A stretch of 64,000 nt of DNA from positions 1-64,000 of the forward strand of contig CAMFBH010000006.1 of the NCBI GenBank assembly GCA_945948515.1, given 5' to 3'. Below the pieces are notes generated by a model. That model was given only the letters and a program-made list of their open reading frames with translations. It did no database searches and had not been told where the DNA came from. Shown piece after piece: positions 36,330 to 45,484 of this stretch (position 1 is its first letter; every line of letters starts with the position of its first letter). The stretch is from an uncultured Clostridia bacterium. GTDB lineage: Bacteria > Bacillota > Clostridia > Oscillospirales > Acutalibacteraceae. Both the position numbers and the translations under genes were made by a program.

Positions 36330-37589
36330 ATGGAAAAATTCCTTATCAAAGGTCCTTGCACCTTACACGGCGAAGTGAATGTACACGGAGCAAAAAACAG
36401 CGTGCTCCCCATTTTGGCTTCAACAATACTGATTGAAGGAAAAAGTGTAATACATAACTGTCCCGATTTAAGCGATGTTGATGTTGCCGTGAAAATTCTC
36501 AAGCATCTCGGAGCTTCTGTGTACCGCGACGGTTCGAGTATAACGGTTGATGCAACAAATATTGATAAAAGCAATATACCCGAAAACTTTATGCGTGAAA
36601 TGCGCTCGTCGATAATTTTTCTTGCATCTCTCGTAACAAGAATGAAGAGTGCAGCCTTAACCGCTCCCGGCGGATGTGAAATCGGACTCAGACCTATTGA
36701 TTTACATCTGTCATCGCTAAAACAGCTCGGTATGGAAATTCAGCCATGCTCAGGGGAGCTTGTGTGCAATCTTGACGGCAGAAGCCACGGAGCAAAAATA
36801 ATTCTTTCTTTTCCGAGTGTAGGTGCAACGGAAAACATATTAATAGCGGCATGTGTTGCAAAAGGACACACAACAGTAATCAATGCGGCGCGCGAGCCGG
36901 AAATCTCCGATCTTGCTTCATTTTTAAATAAATGCGGAGCAAAAATATACAAAGCGGGAGAGGGAACAATAGAAATTGAAGGCGTTGAAAAGCTTTCGCC
37001 CTGTGAGCACACCGTAATTCCCGATAGAATTCTTGCTTCAACATTTATGTCTGCTGCGGCAATCACAGGAAGCGAAATAGTTATCAATAATATTAAGCCC
37101 AGTCATCTTTCTCCTGTTTTTCCTGTTTTTGACCAAATGGGATGTAAAATGTATCTCGACATAAATTCAATAAGAATTAAGGCTCCCAAAAGGACAAAAT
37201 CGGTTAAAGCAATTAAAACAATGCCGTATCCCGGATTTCCGACAGACAGTCAGTCACCTGTAATGGCGGCTCTTTGCTGTGCAAGAGGAACAAGCACGGT
37301 GGTTGAAAACATTTTTGAGTCGAGATTTAAAAATGTTCCTGAATTGATTAGGCTCGGAGCAAAAATAAATGTTCATGATAAGGTTGCCGTCATTGAAGGC
37401 GTTAAAGAGCTTCACGGAGCAAATGTTGTTGCAACCGATTTAAGAGGAGGAGCCTCGCTCGTGGTTGCTTGTCTTAAGGCGTACGGCGTTTCAACAATAA
37501 CTCAGCTTGAACATATAGACCGAGGTTATGAAAGACTCGAGGTAGCACTTTCTCAGCTCGGAGCTGATATAAAGAGGATTTATAAATGA
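36330..37589 (+). CDS. murA: UDP-N-acetylglucosamine 1-carboxyvinyltransferase MurA
   Basis: 419 residues. HGAKNSVLPILAST at the N-terminus, catalytic cysteine in APGGCEIGLRPIDLHL (so fosfomycin-sensitive by that criterion), and PGFPTDSQSPVMAALC are present. It commits UDP-GlcNAc to peptidoglycan. In B. subtilis murB occupies this slot; here murA does. Its end overlaps divIB by four bases. Confidence 0.96.
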   Translation: MEKFLIKGPCTLHGEVNVHGAKNSVLPILASTILIEGKSVIHNCPDLSDVDVAVKILKHLGASVYRDGSSITVDATNIDKSNIPENFMREMRSSIIFLASLVTRMKSAALTAPGGCEIGLRPIDLHLSSLKQLGMEIQPCSGELVCNLDGRSHGAKIILSFPSVGATENILIAACVAKGHTTVINAAREPEISDLASFLNKCGAKIYKAGEGTIEIEGVEKLSPCEHTVIPDRILASTFMSAAAITGSEIVINNIKPSHLSPVFPVFDQMGCKMYLDINSIRIKAPKRTKSVKAIKTMPYPGFPTDSQSPVMAALCCARGTSTVVENIFESRFKNVPELIRLGAKINVHDKVAVIEGVKELHGANVVATDLRGGASLVVACLKAYGVSTITQLEHIDRGYERLEVALSQLGADIKRIYK

Positions 37590-38698
37590 AAAAGAAACAG
37601 TCAAAACAAAATACGCAGGAGCTTGATGCAAAAGCTATTAAAGAAGCGTTTAATATTGATCCCCCGAAGGTTTATCGGCATGAATCTCAATCGTCTTCTG
37701 TAAGCAGAAGTAATAACACAAATAGGAATAAAAAAACTGCTTCGAACAGAAGTAAAAACAAATCAACTCCTCAAAAGAAAAAGACCGCTCAAGGCAAAGG
37801 TCAAATAGGTACAACACAGCAAACTCCCAAAAGAGAGGCTCCGAGGAATTCCTCTCGCTATGATTATATTGAACCCCCGCAAAGAGCGAGCAGACAAAAA
37901 CCCGCCAGTTATAATAATCAAACAAAATCGCAGAGAAGAGCGCATCAAAATCATAAAAGAAAGAAGAAAAATAAGCTTCGTAAGGTATTCTTAGGCGCGG
38001 TTGTATTAGCTCTTATTGTTTGTGTAGGAGTAGTTCTTTCTCTAACAGTTTTTTTCCCCATTGAAAAAATAGAGGTTTCGGGAAATAAAATCTACACTAA
38101 AGAGCAGATAACACAGTTTTCGGGAATCGATTTAGATGATAACCTGTTCTTAGTGAATAAGGAAAAAACTTCGGCAGCACTCGAAAAGCAACTGCCCTAT
38201 GTATATAGCGTACAAATAAAAAGAAGTATTCCGGGAACAGTTTCAATAAAAATAGTTGAGGCAAAGGAAAGTTTTGCAATTCAAAATAATGAAAAGTATA
38301 TTCTTCTTGACGATAATTTAAAGGTTTTGAAAAAGGATTCTGATTCAAGACCGGAAAAGACAGTGATTATTACAAACTGCGAGGTTAAACAAGCAGAAAA
38401 CGGAAGCACAGTCGTATTTAAGGATACTGAGGCAGGCGAGAGAATAAAATCTCTTTCGCAGGTTGTTAAGAAATACAAAATTGAAAATGTAACAGCTATA
38501 TCGTCAAAGAACATAAATGAGAATAAGCTGGTTTACGATAATAGGATAACCTTTAATTTCGGTACACTTGATAGCATGGAAACAAAGGTTTACCAAGGCT
38601 TAGCAAGCCTTGAACAGCTTGAAAAAACAAATCCGCAGGCAAAAGGAGAGTTAACAATCAATGGCGACAAGGCAATATACTTTACAGAGGAAGAGTGA
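37586..38698 (+). CDS. divIB: Cell division protein DivIB/FtsQ
   Basis: 370 residues. A long, lysine-, serine- and asparagine-rich cytoplasmic region (1-133) is followed by one membrane helix (about 134-157). A POTRA domain (FFPIEKIEVSGNKIYTKEQI to about 230) and a beta domain (to about 365) end the protein. It forms the divisome core with FtsL and DivIC. The cytoplasmic tail is longer than in B. subtilis. It overlaps murA by four bases and precedes ftsZ after a 239-base gap. Confidence 0.92.
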   Translation: MKKKQSKQNTQELDAKAIKEAFNIDPPKVYRHESQSSSVSRSNNTNRNKKTASNRSKNKSTPQKKKTAQGKGQIGTTQQTPKREAPRNSSRYDYIEPPQRASRQKPASYNNQTKSQRRAHQNHKRKKKNKLRKVFLGAVVLALIVCVGVVLSLTVFFPIEKIEVSGNKIYTKEQITQFSGIDLDDNLFLVNKEKTSAALEKQLPYVYSVQIKRSIPGTVSIKIVEAKESFAIQNNEKYILLDDNLKVLKKDSDSRPEKTVIITNCEVKQAENGSTVVFKDTEAGERIKSLSQVVKKYKIENVTAISSKNINENKLVYDNRITFNFGTLDSMETKVYQGLASLEQLEKTNPQAKGELTINGDKAIYFTEEE

Positions 38699-38851
38699 CA
38701 AAAATCGTCAAATTCAATGTAAAGTAAATAACTTGTCAACAAAAGTCGTAATTTGTAAAAAAATCTAATCTTTTGTGCATAATAAACAAATACTACATAT
38801 AAATTTGTACAAAATATTGGAGAAAAAATGAAGAATAATTTGAAAAAATAG

Positions 38852-38880
38852 TTGCAAAAAGGTTACATAATTGTTACAAT
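38852..38880 (+). promoter_or_regulatory. Promoter of ftsZ
   Basis: TTGCAA (38852-38857), 17 bases and TACAAT (38875-38880), 57 bases before the ftsZ ATG. It gives ftsZ its own transcription in addition to read-through. The rest of the 239-base gap is AT-rich without a recognisable feature. Confidence 0.75.
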
Positions 38881-38937
38881 ATTAACTGTAACGGCGCTTG
38901 TAGCGTTTTGACAAATAAAATAAAGGGGAAATATAAT

Positions 38938-40047
38938 ATGGGACGTTATGAAATCGACACAGATGATTCAAAAGTAGTACAGATTAAAGTAGTAGGCGTA
39001 GGCGGAGGCGGCGGTAACGCTGTTAATCGCATGGTTAAATGCGGAATAAAAGATGTTGAATTTGTTGCAATTAATTCAGATAAGCCCGCTCTTGCAAAGA
39101 GCAGTGCAACTCAGAAAATTCTTATAGGAGAAAAAGCAACACACGGAAGAGGCGCAGGTGCTAAGCCTGAGGTTGGTACTCGTGCTGCTGAAGAGAGCAG
39201 AGAGGCTCTTACCGATGTTCTCACAGGCTCCGAAATGGTGTTTATCACAGCCGGTATGGGTGGCGGAACAGGAACAGGTGCTGCTCCTGTTGTTGCTAAA
39301 ATTGCTAAAGACCTTGGAATTCTCACTGTTGGTGTTGTTACAACTCCCTTCGGTTTTGAGGGCTCTCGCAGAATGTCTCAGGCTCAGGCGGGTATTGATG
39401 AGCTTGCCCAGTATGTTGATTCTCTTATGGTTATTCCCAATGAAAACCTTAAGTTTGTAACAGATGAAAAAATCACTTTGCTTAATGCGTTTGATATTGC
39501 AAACGATGTTCTTCGTCAGGGTGTTCAGTCAATCTCAGATCTTGTTAATGCAACAGGTCTTGTTAACTCTGACTTTGCCGATGTTACTGCAATTATGAAG
39601 GATGCAGGCTATGCTCATATGGGTGTAGGCAGAGCAAAGGGTAAGGATAAGGCAGAGGTTGCAGCACAGCAGGCTATTTCAAGTCCGCTTCTTAATACCT
39701 CTATTGACGGTGCTCGCGGAGTTCTTCTTAACATCACAGCTTCAACAGATATCGGTCTTGAAGAGATTGATGCTGCTTCTTCAATCGTAACCAAGGCAGT
39801 ACATCCCGATTGTGAAATTATTTGGGGTGCAAACTTTGATGAAGAGCTTGAAGATGAAATGATTATAACAGTTATCGCAACCCGTTTCGGTGAAGATGGA
39901 AAGCCCGGTTCTGCAAAGAAGAAGGCTCCCACAACAATGGATCTTCCTCCTCTTGATGTTACAGCTCCGGCAGCAGCCGCTCCTACAACATTCAACGATA
40001 ACGACGATGATGCCTTTTCGGAAATAGTTTCATTCTTTAAGAAATAA
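38938..40047 (+). CDS. ftsZ: Cell division GTPase FtsZ
   Basis: 369 residues from the ATG at 38938 behind AAAGGGG. The tubulin-like GTPase motifs are complete: [15 protein letters not shown], the signature [13 protein letters not shown], and the [19 protein letters not shown] region. A short variable linker and a C-terminal peptide ending [11 protein letters not shown] follow. It builds the Z ring. ftsA does not precede it. Confidence 0.98.
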   Translation: MGRYEIDTDDSKVVQIKVVGVGGGGGNAVNRMVKCGIKDVEFVAINSDKPALAKSSATQKILIGEKATHGRGAGAKPEVGTRAAEESREALTDVLTGSEMVFITAGMGGGTGTGAAPVVAKIAKDLGILTVGVVTTPFGFEGSRRMSQAQAGIDELAQYVDSLMVIPNENLKFVTDEKITLLNAFDIANDVLRQGVQSISDLVNATGLVNSDFADVTAIMKDAGYAHMGVGRAKGKDKAEVAAQQAISSPLLNTSIDGARGVLLNITASTDIGLEEIDAASSIVTKAVHPDCEIIWGANFDEELEDEMIITVIATRFGEDGKPGSAKKKAPTTMDLPPLDVTAPAAAAPTTFNDNDDDAFSEIVSFFKK

Positions 40048-40056
40048 TAAACAAAA

Positions 40057-40085
40057 AACACCTGAGCATTCTCGGGTGTTTTTCT
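40057..40085 (+). terminator. Intrinsic terminator of ftsZ
   Basis: AACACCTGAG (40057-40066) pairs with CTCGGGTGTT (40071-40080) with one wobble, loop CATT, followed by a T-rich tail. It lies just after the ftsZ stop. Confidence 0.9.
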
Positions 40086-40086
40086 T

Positions 40087-40325
40087 TATACAGATTGATA
40101 ATGGTTTGTCAATTTGTATATTTTAATAGACTGTTTGATAAAAAGTGGCTTAATTGTGGAAAATTATGTTAAATGCAAGTGGAAACCTTTACATTTTCAA
40201 CATTTTTAACATAGTTTTCAACGGCACCTTTTCAAATATTTTTAAGTTTTCCGCAATTTCAGCCGAGTTTTCCGCATTGTATTCAACAATATCAAATTGT
40301 AAAGATTGATTGCTTTACATAAGTG
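40087..40325. other. Noncoding region between two terminators, with phased AGTTTTC repeats
   Basis: About 240 bases without a credible gene. TTGATA (40095-40100) and TATATT (40117-40122) with a 16-base spacer could form a plus-strand promoter. AGTTTTC occurs at 40213, 40245 and 40266; the last two extend to AGTTTTCCGCA. The spacings of 32 and 21 bases equal about three and two helical turns. A terminator with seven T residues follows. This could be an unannotated small RNA or a protein-binding region. Confidence 0.4.
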
Positions 40326-40362
40326 AAAAATCCGTATGCATTATTTGCATACGGATTTTTTT
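40326..40362. terminator. Bidirectional terminator before the mannosidase gene end
   Basis: A perfect 15-base stem (40326-40340 with 40346-40360), loop TTATT. The plus direction has seven T residues and the minus direction five. It ends the minus-strand mannosidase transcript and would also stop any plus-strand RNA from the preceding noncoding stretch. Confidence 0.88.
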
Positions 40363-40384
40363 AACGGATGTATATTTTTTCAAG

Positions 40385-43300
40385 TTACCATTCACTTTTT
40401 GTATATGAGCGAATAATATTTGTAATAATATTATCCCTCTTAAAGCCTTTTCCTTTGCCGCCGTTTTTCTGATCCTGAATTTTGCCGGCTCTTATTGTTG
40501 CAAAGCTTGCTTTGTCAATAATTTTGTCAATAGGCGGAATTTCGTCGAATTTGCAATCTCCGTCGGGGAAATCGTAAAGCTCACAGGCAATTTTTGTGTT
40601 GCTGAATTTTTTAACCGCTGTCATTGCGAGAATAACAATTCTGTTGTCCTCGGGTAAGGTGAGCTTTGATGCGTTTCTTACATCAATCTCATACATGAAG
40701 AAGTTTGCCTTGCAGTTGTATTTGTCGTCCTGAGGATGATGAACATGTGTGAAAACAAGCGCCGGGGAAACGCTTTTAACTCTTGCACTTTGTGCAAGTC
40801 CGGCCATATCCCATTGAGCAACGCTTTCAAACATTGAGTGAACGGTTATTTTCTTTTCCTTGCTATCTGCATAGAAAACAGCTTCTCTGTCGGTACTGAT
40901 GCTTGATGCGAGTATGTAGAGCTTTGTCATACCCTTGGGAATGTCAATAATCTGTCCGCGGGGAACAAGAGCATTCTTTTCTTCGGTGTCTCCGAATTTA
41001 AAGGTTATTCCTTTGTAAACAAGTGAATTTAAAAACAGCTCGCTCGCAAGTGAGCATCCGCTTGCCTGCATAATAAATTGCTTTCTCGTACTGTTTTTTG
41101 TTGTTGCTTCAATGTTAAACGGTAAATCAAGCTTTTTAAAGTTTTCACCTTTTTTCTTAACAGCATTTGCTAATTCAAATTCAAAGGATTTCACTTCATA
41201 CGGGCCGAGATTGAATTTGATAGAATGCTTATCAAATTCGCATTCGCCTTTGTATTCCTCGCTTGCAAAGATTTCCTTTGCGTTTTGAATTTCCGCTTTG
41301 ATATTAAATGAAGCATTCTTAATTTCATTATCTGAAGTGTTGTTAACTCTTATAACATAAGAATTACCGTTTTCACTCTTTTTGAATGCACGCAGAGCAA
41401 TGCTTTCATTGCTTATATCTGCAAATGAATAGCTGTTGCCGAGAGAGCCTTTCTTTCTTGCGCTTGTTTGAAAGGCAACAAGCCTTTTTGCAAAAGCCTC
41501 GCTTTCTCTTGCACAGCCGTTTTCCTCATTTCCCGAGTGACTGTAAATACCAAAGGAGAAAATGTTTCTTCCAAGGTCCTGTAAATCCTGCCGTGTTTCT
41601 TTAGTAAATGCACCTGCGGGAGTATGAATGCAGGTAAGCCTAAGTGTGTTAATTTCGGGCTTATCCCAGCCTACGCGTGAGTCTGAGAAAATACAAACGC
41701 CTCTTTTTTCAAGCTCGTCGGAAATATCTGCAAATCGCTGAGCAGGAACTTCATAAAGTCTGTCGGTATTAGTTTTTCTTTTTATAACACCGAGTCCGAG
41801 ATCATAGGCGGCAAAATCATTTTTAACGGTAAAAGGAAATACCGCCTTCATCATTGTTCTTCTTGTTTGCCAGTTAACATTGTTATCAACACGAACATAA
41901 TTGCTTTTGCTGTCGAGAGAAACGGTCTGCTCAACGGTTGAGTATTCCGCCTGCCTTGTAATTTTAATTGAAACCCTTGCCGGACCGTTTTCCTTTAACT
42001 CGAAAATCGGTGTATTTGCAAAGCAGTAGGGCTCTGCGTCTATATCTTCTTTTCTGATTTCCCAGCTCGGATAGGAGAGCGCGCCTGTATCGTGCAAAAG
42101 TGCGAGCTTAATCGGTGCAGAAAGAAGCTCTCTTAAAAGCTTTTTGTCGAAAACAGAAGCAATATCTCCGTTTTTGTTAAATCTAACAAGATAGTTTTCG
42201 TTTTCTAGTGAATGAAGAGTGGCGTGAGTGTCGGTTTCAATAGTGCATTTCTCGGTGCTCGGACGAACATCATAAACCTTGTATCCGAGTGAGTCTATAT
42301 CACAAAGAAATGCAATTTCAAATTCCTTACCGTTTTTGCTTATAACCTGACTCGCTATTTCAGTATTATTACTGTCAAAAACCTTAACATAAGGAGCGTT
42401 ATGGTTAATTTTAACCTTTGCATATACTGCTTCGCACCTTTTAAACGCGCATGGATTGTTAACAACAACGGCACATTCCTCAACCCAATCCGTGCAAAGC
42501 TCGTTTGCGATTGCTCCGACCGCACCCTCGTATTCGTCTTTAAATCCCATAAGGCTTATGTAGTAATCATTAACTGCTTCGTTGTAAACCTCCATAACGG
42601 AAGTACCGGTAATGTCATCGTGAAACTGATGCCTAATAACTCTTTTCCAGTCGCTTAAAAGGCGCTCTGATGGATATTTATAAACTCCGAGAGAGTCAGC
42701 AAAAACGCACGCCTTTTCGGCAGTGTCAGCCATATCCTCGCATTTTCTGTTAAGCCTTTTACTTATAGTTCTGCTCGTGTAAGAGCCTGCTCCGTGGCTT
42801 GTCATCAAAAGCTCTCCGTTATAAACGGGAAGCTTCATTTTAGCTTCATTTTTAAGATTATCAAGGTCTTTGAAAATTTCATCGCTTGATGCGCTTATAA
42901 CGGAAAAGTCATTGCTTTCGTTTTCTTTAACCGCATTGCAAACTGCTTCAACGCTTTTTTCCTTAGGAGCGCCGCCCCAGTCGCCCGTGCCGTGAAGCTG
43001 CATTGTCCACGGAAGCTCGGCGTTAGTTGCATTTTGAGCAATTTTATCTATAACGGGAATGTCTGTGCGCGGATCTTCAAAGCAATATCTGTACGACCTT
43101 GCATCAAACGATGCAAAAACCTTGCTTTTGTCAACGCCCTGCCAGTAACCGATATCAAAGGGTATTCCGTTTGCGCTTCCCCAAGAGAGCTTCTGAGTTG
43201 AAAAGCCTTTAAGATTAGCGTGTGAAATAACACTCGGAAGAGCCCAGCCGAAGCCGAAGCAGTCGGGAAGAAAAATGTCCTTACACCTTCTTGCGAGCTT

Positions 43301-43639
43301 TTTCTCAAAATAATTGTTTCCGATTAAAATGTTTCTGAATAATGCCTCGGGTGAGGGAATGTTAACATCGCCGTTTTCATATTCAGAACCGGCGCAAAGC
43401 CATCTTCCGTCTTTAGCATAAGCCGAAAGCTTTTCGAATAAATCGGGATAGTATTCTTCAATAAGCTCGTATCTGAATGCGCCTTCGAAATTGAATTTGT
43501 ATTCGGGATATTTTTCAAGCAGTTCAAAGTTTTGAGCAAGAGTATTAAGAATGTATTCCTCAATAGTAGTTGCAAGATTCCATCTCCAAACCGTGTCAAG
43601 ATGGGAGGTGGAAACTGTGTAAACGCGTTTGTCAAGCAT
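40385..43639 (-). CDS. Alpha-mannosidase-like glycoside hydrolase, family GH38
   Basis: 1084 residues without a signal peptide, so probably cytoplasmic. The N-terminal GH38 domain has the zinc ligands His13 and Asp15 in SHLDTVWRWN. The nucleophile candidate is Asp126 in LPDCFGFGWALP, and SHGAGSYTSR lies near residue 290. Central helices and large C-terminal beta domains (VNRRTM-like WQTRRTMMKAVFPF, around 575) follow. It would trim alpha-mannosides or related alpha-glycans after import. It is preceded after 11 bases by a 72-codon gene on the same transcript. Confidence 0.9.
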   Translation of the reverse strand: MLDKRVYTVSTSHLDTVWRWNLATTIEEYILNTLAQNFELLEKYPEYKFNFEGAFRYELIEEYYPDLFEKLSAYAKDGRWLCAGSEYENGDVNIPSPEALFRNILIGNNYFEKKLARRCKDIFLPDCFGFGWALPSVISHANLKGFSTQKLSWGSANGIPFDIGYWQGVDKSKVFASFDARSYRYCFEDPRTDIPVIDKIAQNATNAELPWTMQLHGTGDWGGAPKEKSVEAVCNAVKENESNDFSVISASSDEIFKDLDNLKNEAKMKLPVYNGELLMTSHGAGSYTSRTISKRLNRKCEDMADTAEKACVFADSLGVYKYPSERLLSDWKRVIRHQFHDDITGTSVMEVYNEAVNDYYISLMGFKDEYEGAVGAIANELCTDWVEECAVVVNNPCAFKRCEAVYAKVKINHNAPYVKVFDSNNTEIASQVISKNGKEFEIAFLCDIDSLGYKVYDVRPSTEKCTIETDTHATLHSLENENYLVRFNKNGDIASVFDKKLLRELLSAPIKLALLHDTGALSYPSWEIRKEDIDAEPYCFANTPIFELKENGPARVSIKITRQAEYSTVEQTVSLDSKSNYVRVDNNVNWQTRRTMMKAVFPFTVKNDFAAYDLGLGVIKRKTNTDRLYEVPAQRFADISDELEKRGVCIFSDSRVGWDKPEINTLRLTCIHTPAGAFTKETRQDLQDLGRNIFSFGIYSHSGNEENGCARESEAFAKRLVAFQTSARKKGSLGNSYSFADISNESIALRAFKKSENGNSYVIRVNNTSDNEIKNASFNIKAEIQNAKEIFASEEYKGECEFDKHSIKFNLGPYEVKSFEFELANAVKKKGENFKKLDLPFNIEATTKNSTRKQFIMQASGCSLASELFLNSLVYKGITFKFGDTEEKNALVPRGQIIDIPKGMTKLYILASSISTDREAVFYADSKEKKITVHSMFESVAQWDMAGLAQSARVKSVSPALVFTHVHHPQDDKYNCKANFFMYEIDVRNASKLTLPEDNRIVILAMTAVKKFSNTKIACELYDFPDGDCKFDEIPPIDKIIDKASFATIRAGKIQDQKNGGKGKGFKRDNIITNIIRSYTKSEW

Positions 43640-43650
43640 TTTTACGCCTC

Positions 43651-43869
43651 TTATTTTTCAATAATTTCGTATGTGAATTCATATTCCTTTTGAAGAGCCT
43701 TAACCTTGTCCTCATTATCTTCAATAAAGGTTGGTGTGTAAATTGATTTTCCATCCTTTGAATAATCCTTAACAATGGCATTGAGCTTTTCCCAAGCCTC
43801 GTCTGCCTTGTCGTAGTTGTCGTCAAATTTGATTAAAAACTCTCTGTGCTTTGGAATTCTAACTTTCAT
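43651..43869 (-). CDS. Small acidic protein of unknown function
   Basis: 72 residues, MKVRIPKHREFLIKFDDNYD to FTYEIIEK, behind an AGAGGT site. No family was recognised. It is charged, with many aspartates, glutamates and lysines, and no cysteine or membrane segment. It lies 11 bases before the GH38 gene in the same direction and behind a good promoter, so it is probably translated and cotranscribed. A role in the mannosidase pathway is only inference. Confidence 0.65.
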   Translation of the reverse strand: MKVRIPKHREFLIKFDDNYDKADEAWEKLNAIVKDYSKDGKSIYTPTFIEDNEDKVKALQKEYEFTYEIIEK

Positions 43870-43906
43870 AATAAACCTCTTCTTTTTATCATTAATAATA
43901 ATATCT

Positions 43907-43935
43907 ATTATATATAATAACCTTGATTAAAGCAA
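43907..43935 (-). promoter_or_regulatory. Promoter of the small protein and mannosidase operon
   Basis: On the minus strand TTGCTT (43930-43935), 17 bases and TATAAT (43907-43912). The -35 box overlaps the end of the glycerate kinase gene. Confidence 0.7.
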
Positions 43936-44991
43936 TATTTGTTTTGCTTTGTTTTTAAGAATCTTTTCGGTGTCGGAAATAGCTTCATCAACAGATATTA
44001 CTTCATCAACCAAGGATATTTGAATATCGGCAAGCTGAATATTTTTAATCTGTCCGCTTATAAGGCATGATTTTTTGCCGTGCTTTTTAGCAAGAGAACA
44101 AATTTTAAACGGCAGCTTTCCCATTAGTGTTTGGCTGTCCGTACAGCCCTCTCCTGTTATAACCAAATCTGCATTTTTAATTTTTTCTTCAAGATTTGAA
44201 ATTTCGCAAAGATAGTCAAATCCGCTTTTTACTTCACAGTTAAAAAGAGCCGCAAGACCCGCTGCAAGACCTCCTGCCGCACCCGAGCCGGGAAATTGAG
44301 AAACATCCTTATTAAAGTGTTTGTTATAAATATCGGCAATATTTCTTAAACCTCGGTCGAGCAGTAAAATCTCGTTTTCATTTGCTCCTTTTTGCTTTGC
44401 AAAAACAAATGCGGCACCGTTTTTACCGTATAGCGGATTTGTTACATCACAAGCAAGGGTGAGTGAAATTCCGCTGAAATCGGGAAATGATTTAATGCTT
44501 TTTATTTCGGAAAGTGTTTTTCCGTTAGGAATAGAAATAATTTCGTGGCTATCGGTACAAAACTGTACTCCGAGAGCACTCAAAGCGCCTGTTCCGCCGT
44601 CTGCGCAACCGCTTCCGCCGAGTGCAACCGTTATCTTTTTTGCTCCGTGTGATATTGCATTAAGAATAAGCTCGCCCGTTCCGTAGGAGGTAGCATGAAG
44701 CGCATCTTTTCCTTTTCTCAGACCGCTTGCACTTGCGCACTCAACAACAGCTTCGTTCTTATTTATTATGTATTTTGCGTTTGTTTTTCCTCCGAGTGTG
44801 TCCGTGCATTCAAGAAAAACCTCTTCTCCTCCCGAAATATGCCGATAAGCATCAGCGAAGCCCTCGCCGCCGTCTGCAAACGCAACGCATTCAACAGAGT
44901 GCTTATCGCCAAGTGCATCTTTAATGCAATTGCAAACCTCAAAAGAGGAAAGACTTCCCTTGAATGAGTCGGGAACTGTCAGTATCTTCAT
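43927..44991 (-). CDS. Glycerate kinase, GarK/GlxK family
   Basis: 354 residues. The N-terminal VPDSFKGSLSSFEVCNCIKDAL, ADGGEGFADAY, GLRKGKDALHATSYGTGELI, ALGGSGCADGGTGALSALG and GEGCTDSQTLMGKLPF are diagnostic of the bacterial glycerate 2-kinase family. It phosphorylates glycerate for entry into glycolysis. Its start overlaps the yqxD stop by four bases (ATGA). Confidence 0.95.
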   Translation of the reverse strand: MKILTVPDSFKGSLSSFEVCNCIKDALGDKHSVECVAFADGGEGFADAYRHISGGEEVFLECTDTLGGKTNAKYIINKNEAVVECASASGLRKGKDALHATSYGTGELILNAISHGAKKITVALGGSGCADGGTGALSALGVQFCTDSHEIISIPNGKTLSEIKSIKSFPDFSGISLTLACDVTNPLYGKNGAAFVFAKQKGANENEILLLDRGLRNIADIYNKHFNKDVSQFPGSGAAGGLAAGLAALFNCEVKSGFDYLCEISNLEEKIKNADLVITGEGCTDSQTLMGKLPFKICSLAKKHGKKSCLISGQIKNIQLADIQISLVDEVISVDEAISDTEKILKNKAKQILL

Positions 44992-45419
44992 TTATTGATT
45001 AATTCCTCCAGAGCTTTTTCAAATTGTAAATCCTGATGCTTTGTTCGCTTTGAGGGTCCCTTTAGATGAACGCCTGCTTGTCTTTGCTTTTTGCTTATAT
45101 ATCTTGTCATAAGAAGCGTTTCAATATTACTTTCATCTATAACAAGTCCGTTTTGAGTAATTGGAAAAGCACCCTTTGATAAAGCCATTGCGCTCAAACC
45201 GTAATCCTGAGTAACAACAATATCACCATTTTCGGCGCTGTTTGCTATTGCAAAATCAACGCTGTCCGCACCTTTGGAAACAGTTATAATTTCTGAGTAT
45301 TCACTTTCAAAGCTGTGGCTCGTATCACAAAAAATAATACAATGGGTTTTGTATCTTTTTGCAACGCTTTCCGTAATTTTTACAACGGGGCATCCGTCTG
45401 CATCGATAAGTATTTTCAT
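44988..45419 (-). CDS. yqxD: YaiI/YqxD family protein (UPF0178)
   Basis: 143 residues from the ATG at 45419, which matches the family start MKILIDADGCPVV. The PIN-like DUF188 signatures VTQDYGLSAMALSKG and KGPSKRTKHQDLQFEKAL are present. The function is unknown. There is no ribosome binding site, and a possible -10 (TATGAT, 45432-45437) lies so close that the message may have almost no leader. It is coupled to glycerate kinase. Confidence 0.9.
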   Translation of the reverse strand: MKILIDADGCPVVKITESVAKRYKTHCIIFCDTSHSFESEYSEIITVSKGADSVDFAIANSAENGDIVVTQDYGLSAMALSKGAFPITQNGLVIDESNIETLLMTRYISKKQRQAGVHLKGPSKRTKHQDLQFEKALEELINK

Positions 45420-45484
45420 AATTTGCATTTTATCATACTTTATTGTAAAATACAAACAATACATTTGAAATTGGAGAGAAAACA

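Noticed and set aside
40155..40163. DnaA-box-like TGTGGAAAA and a possible replication origin after ftsZ
   Set aside because: Only one imperfect box was found, with no box cluster and no dnaA or dnaN gene.
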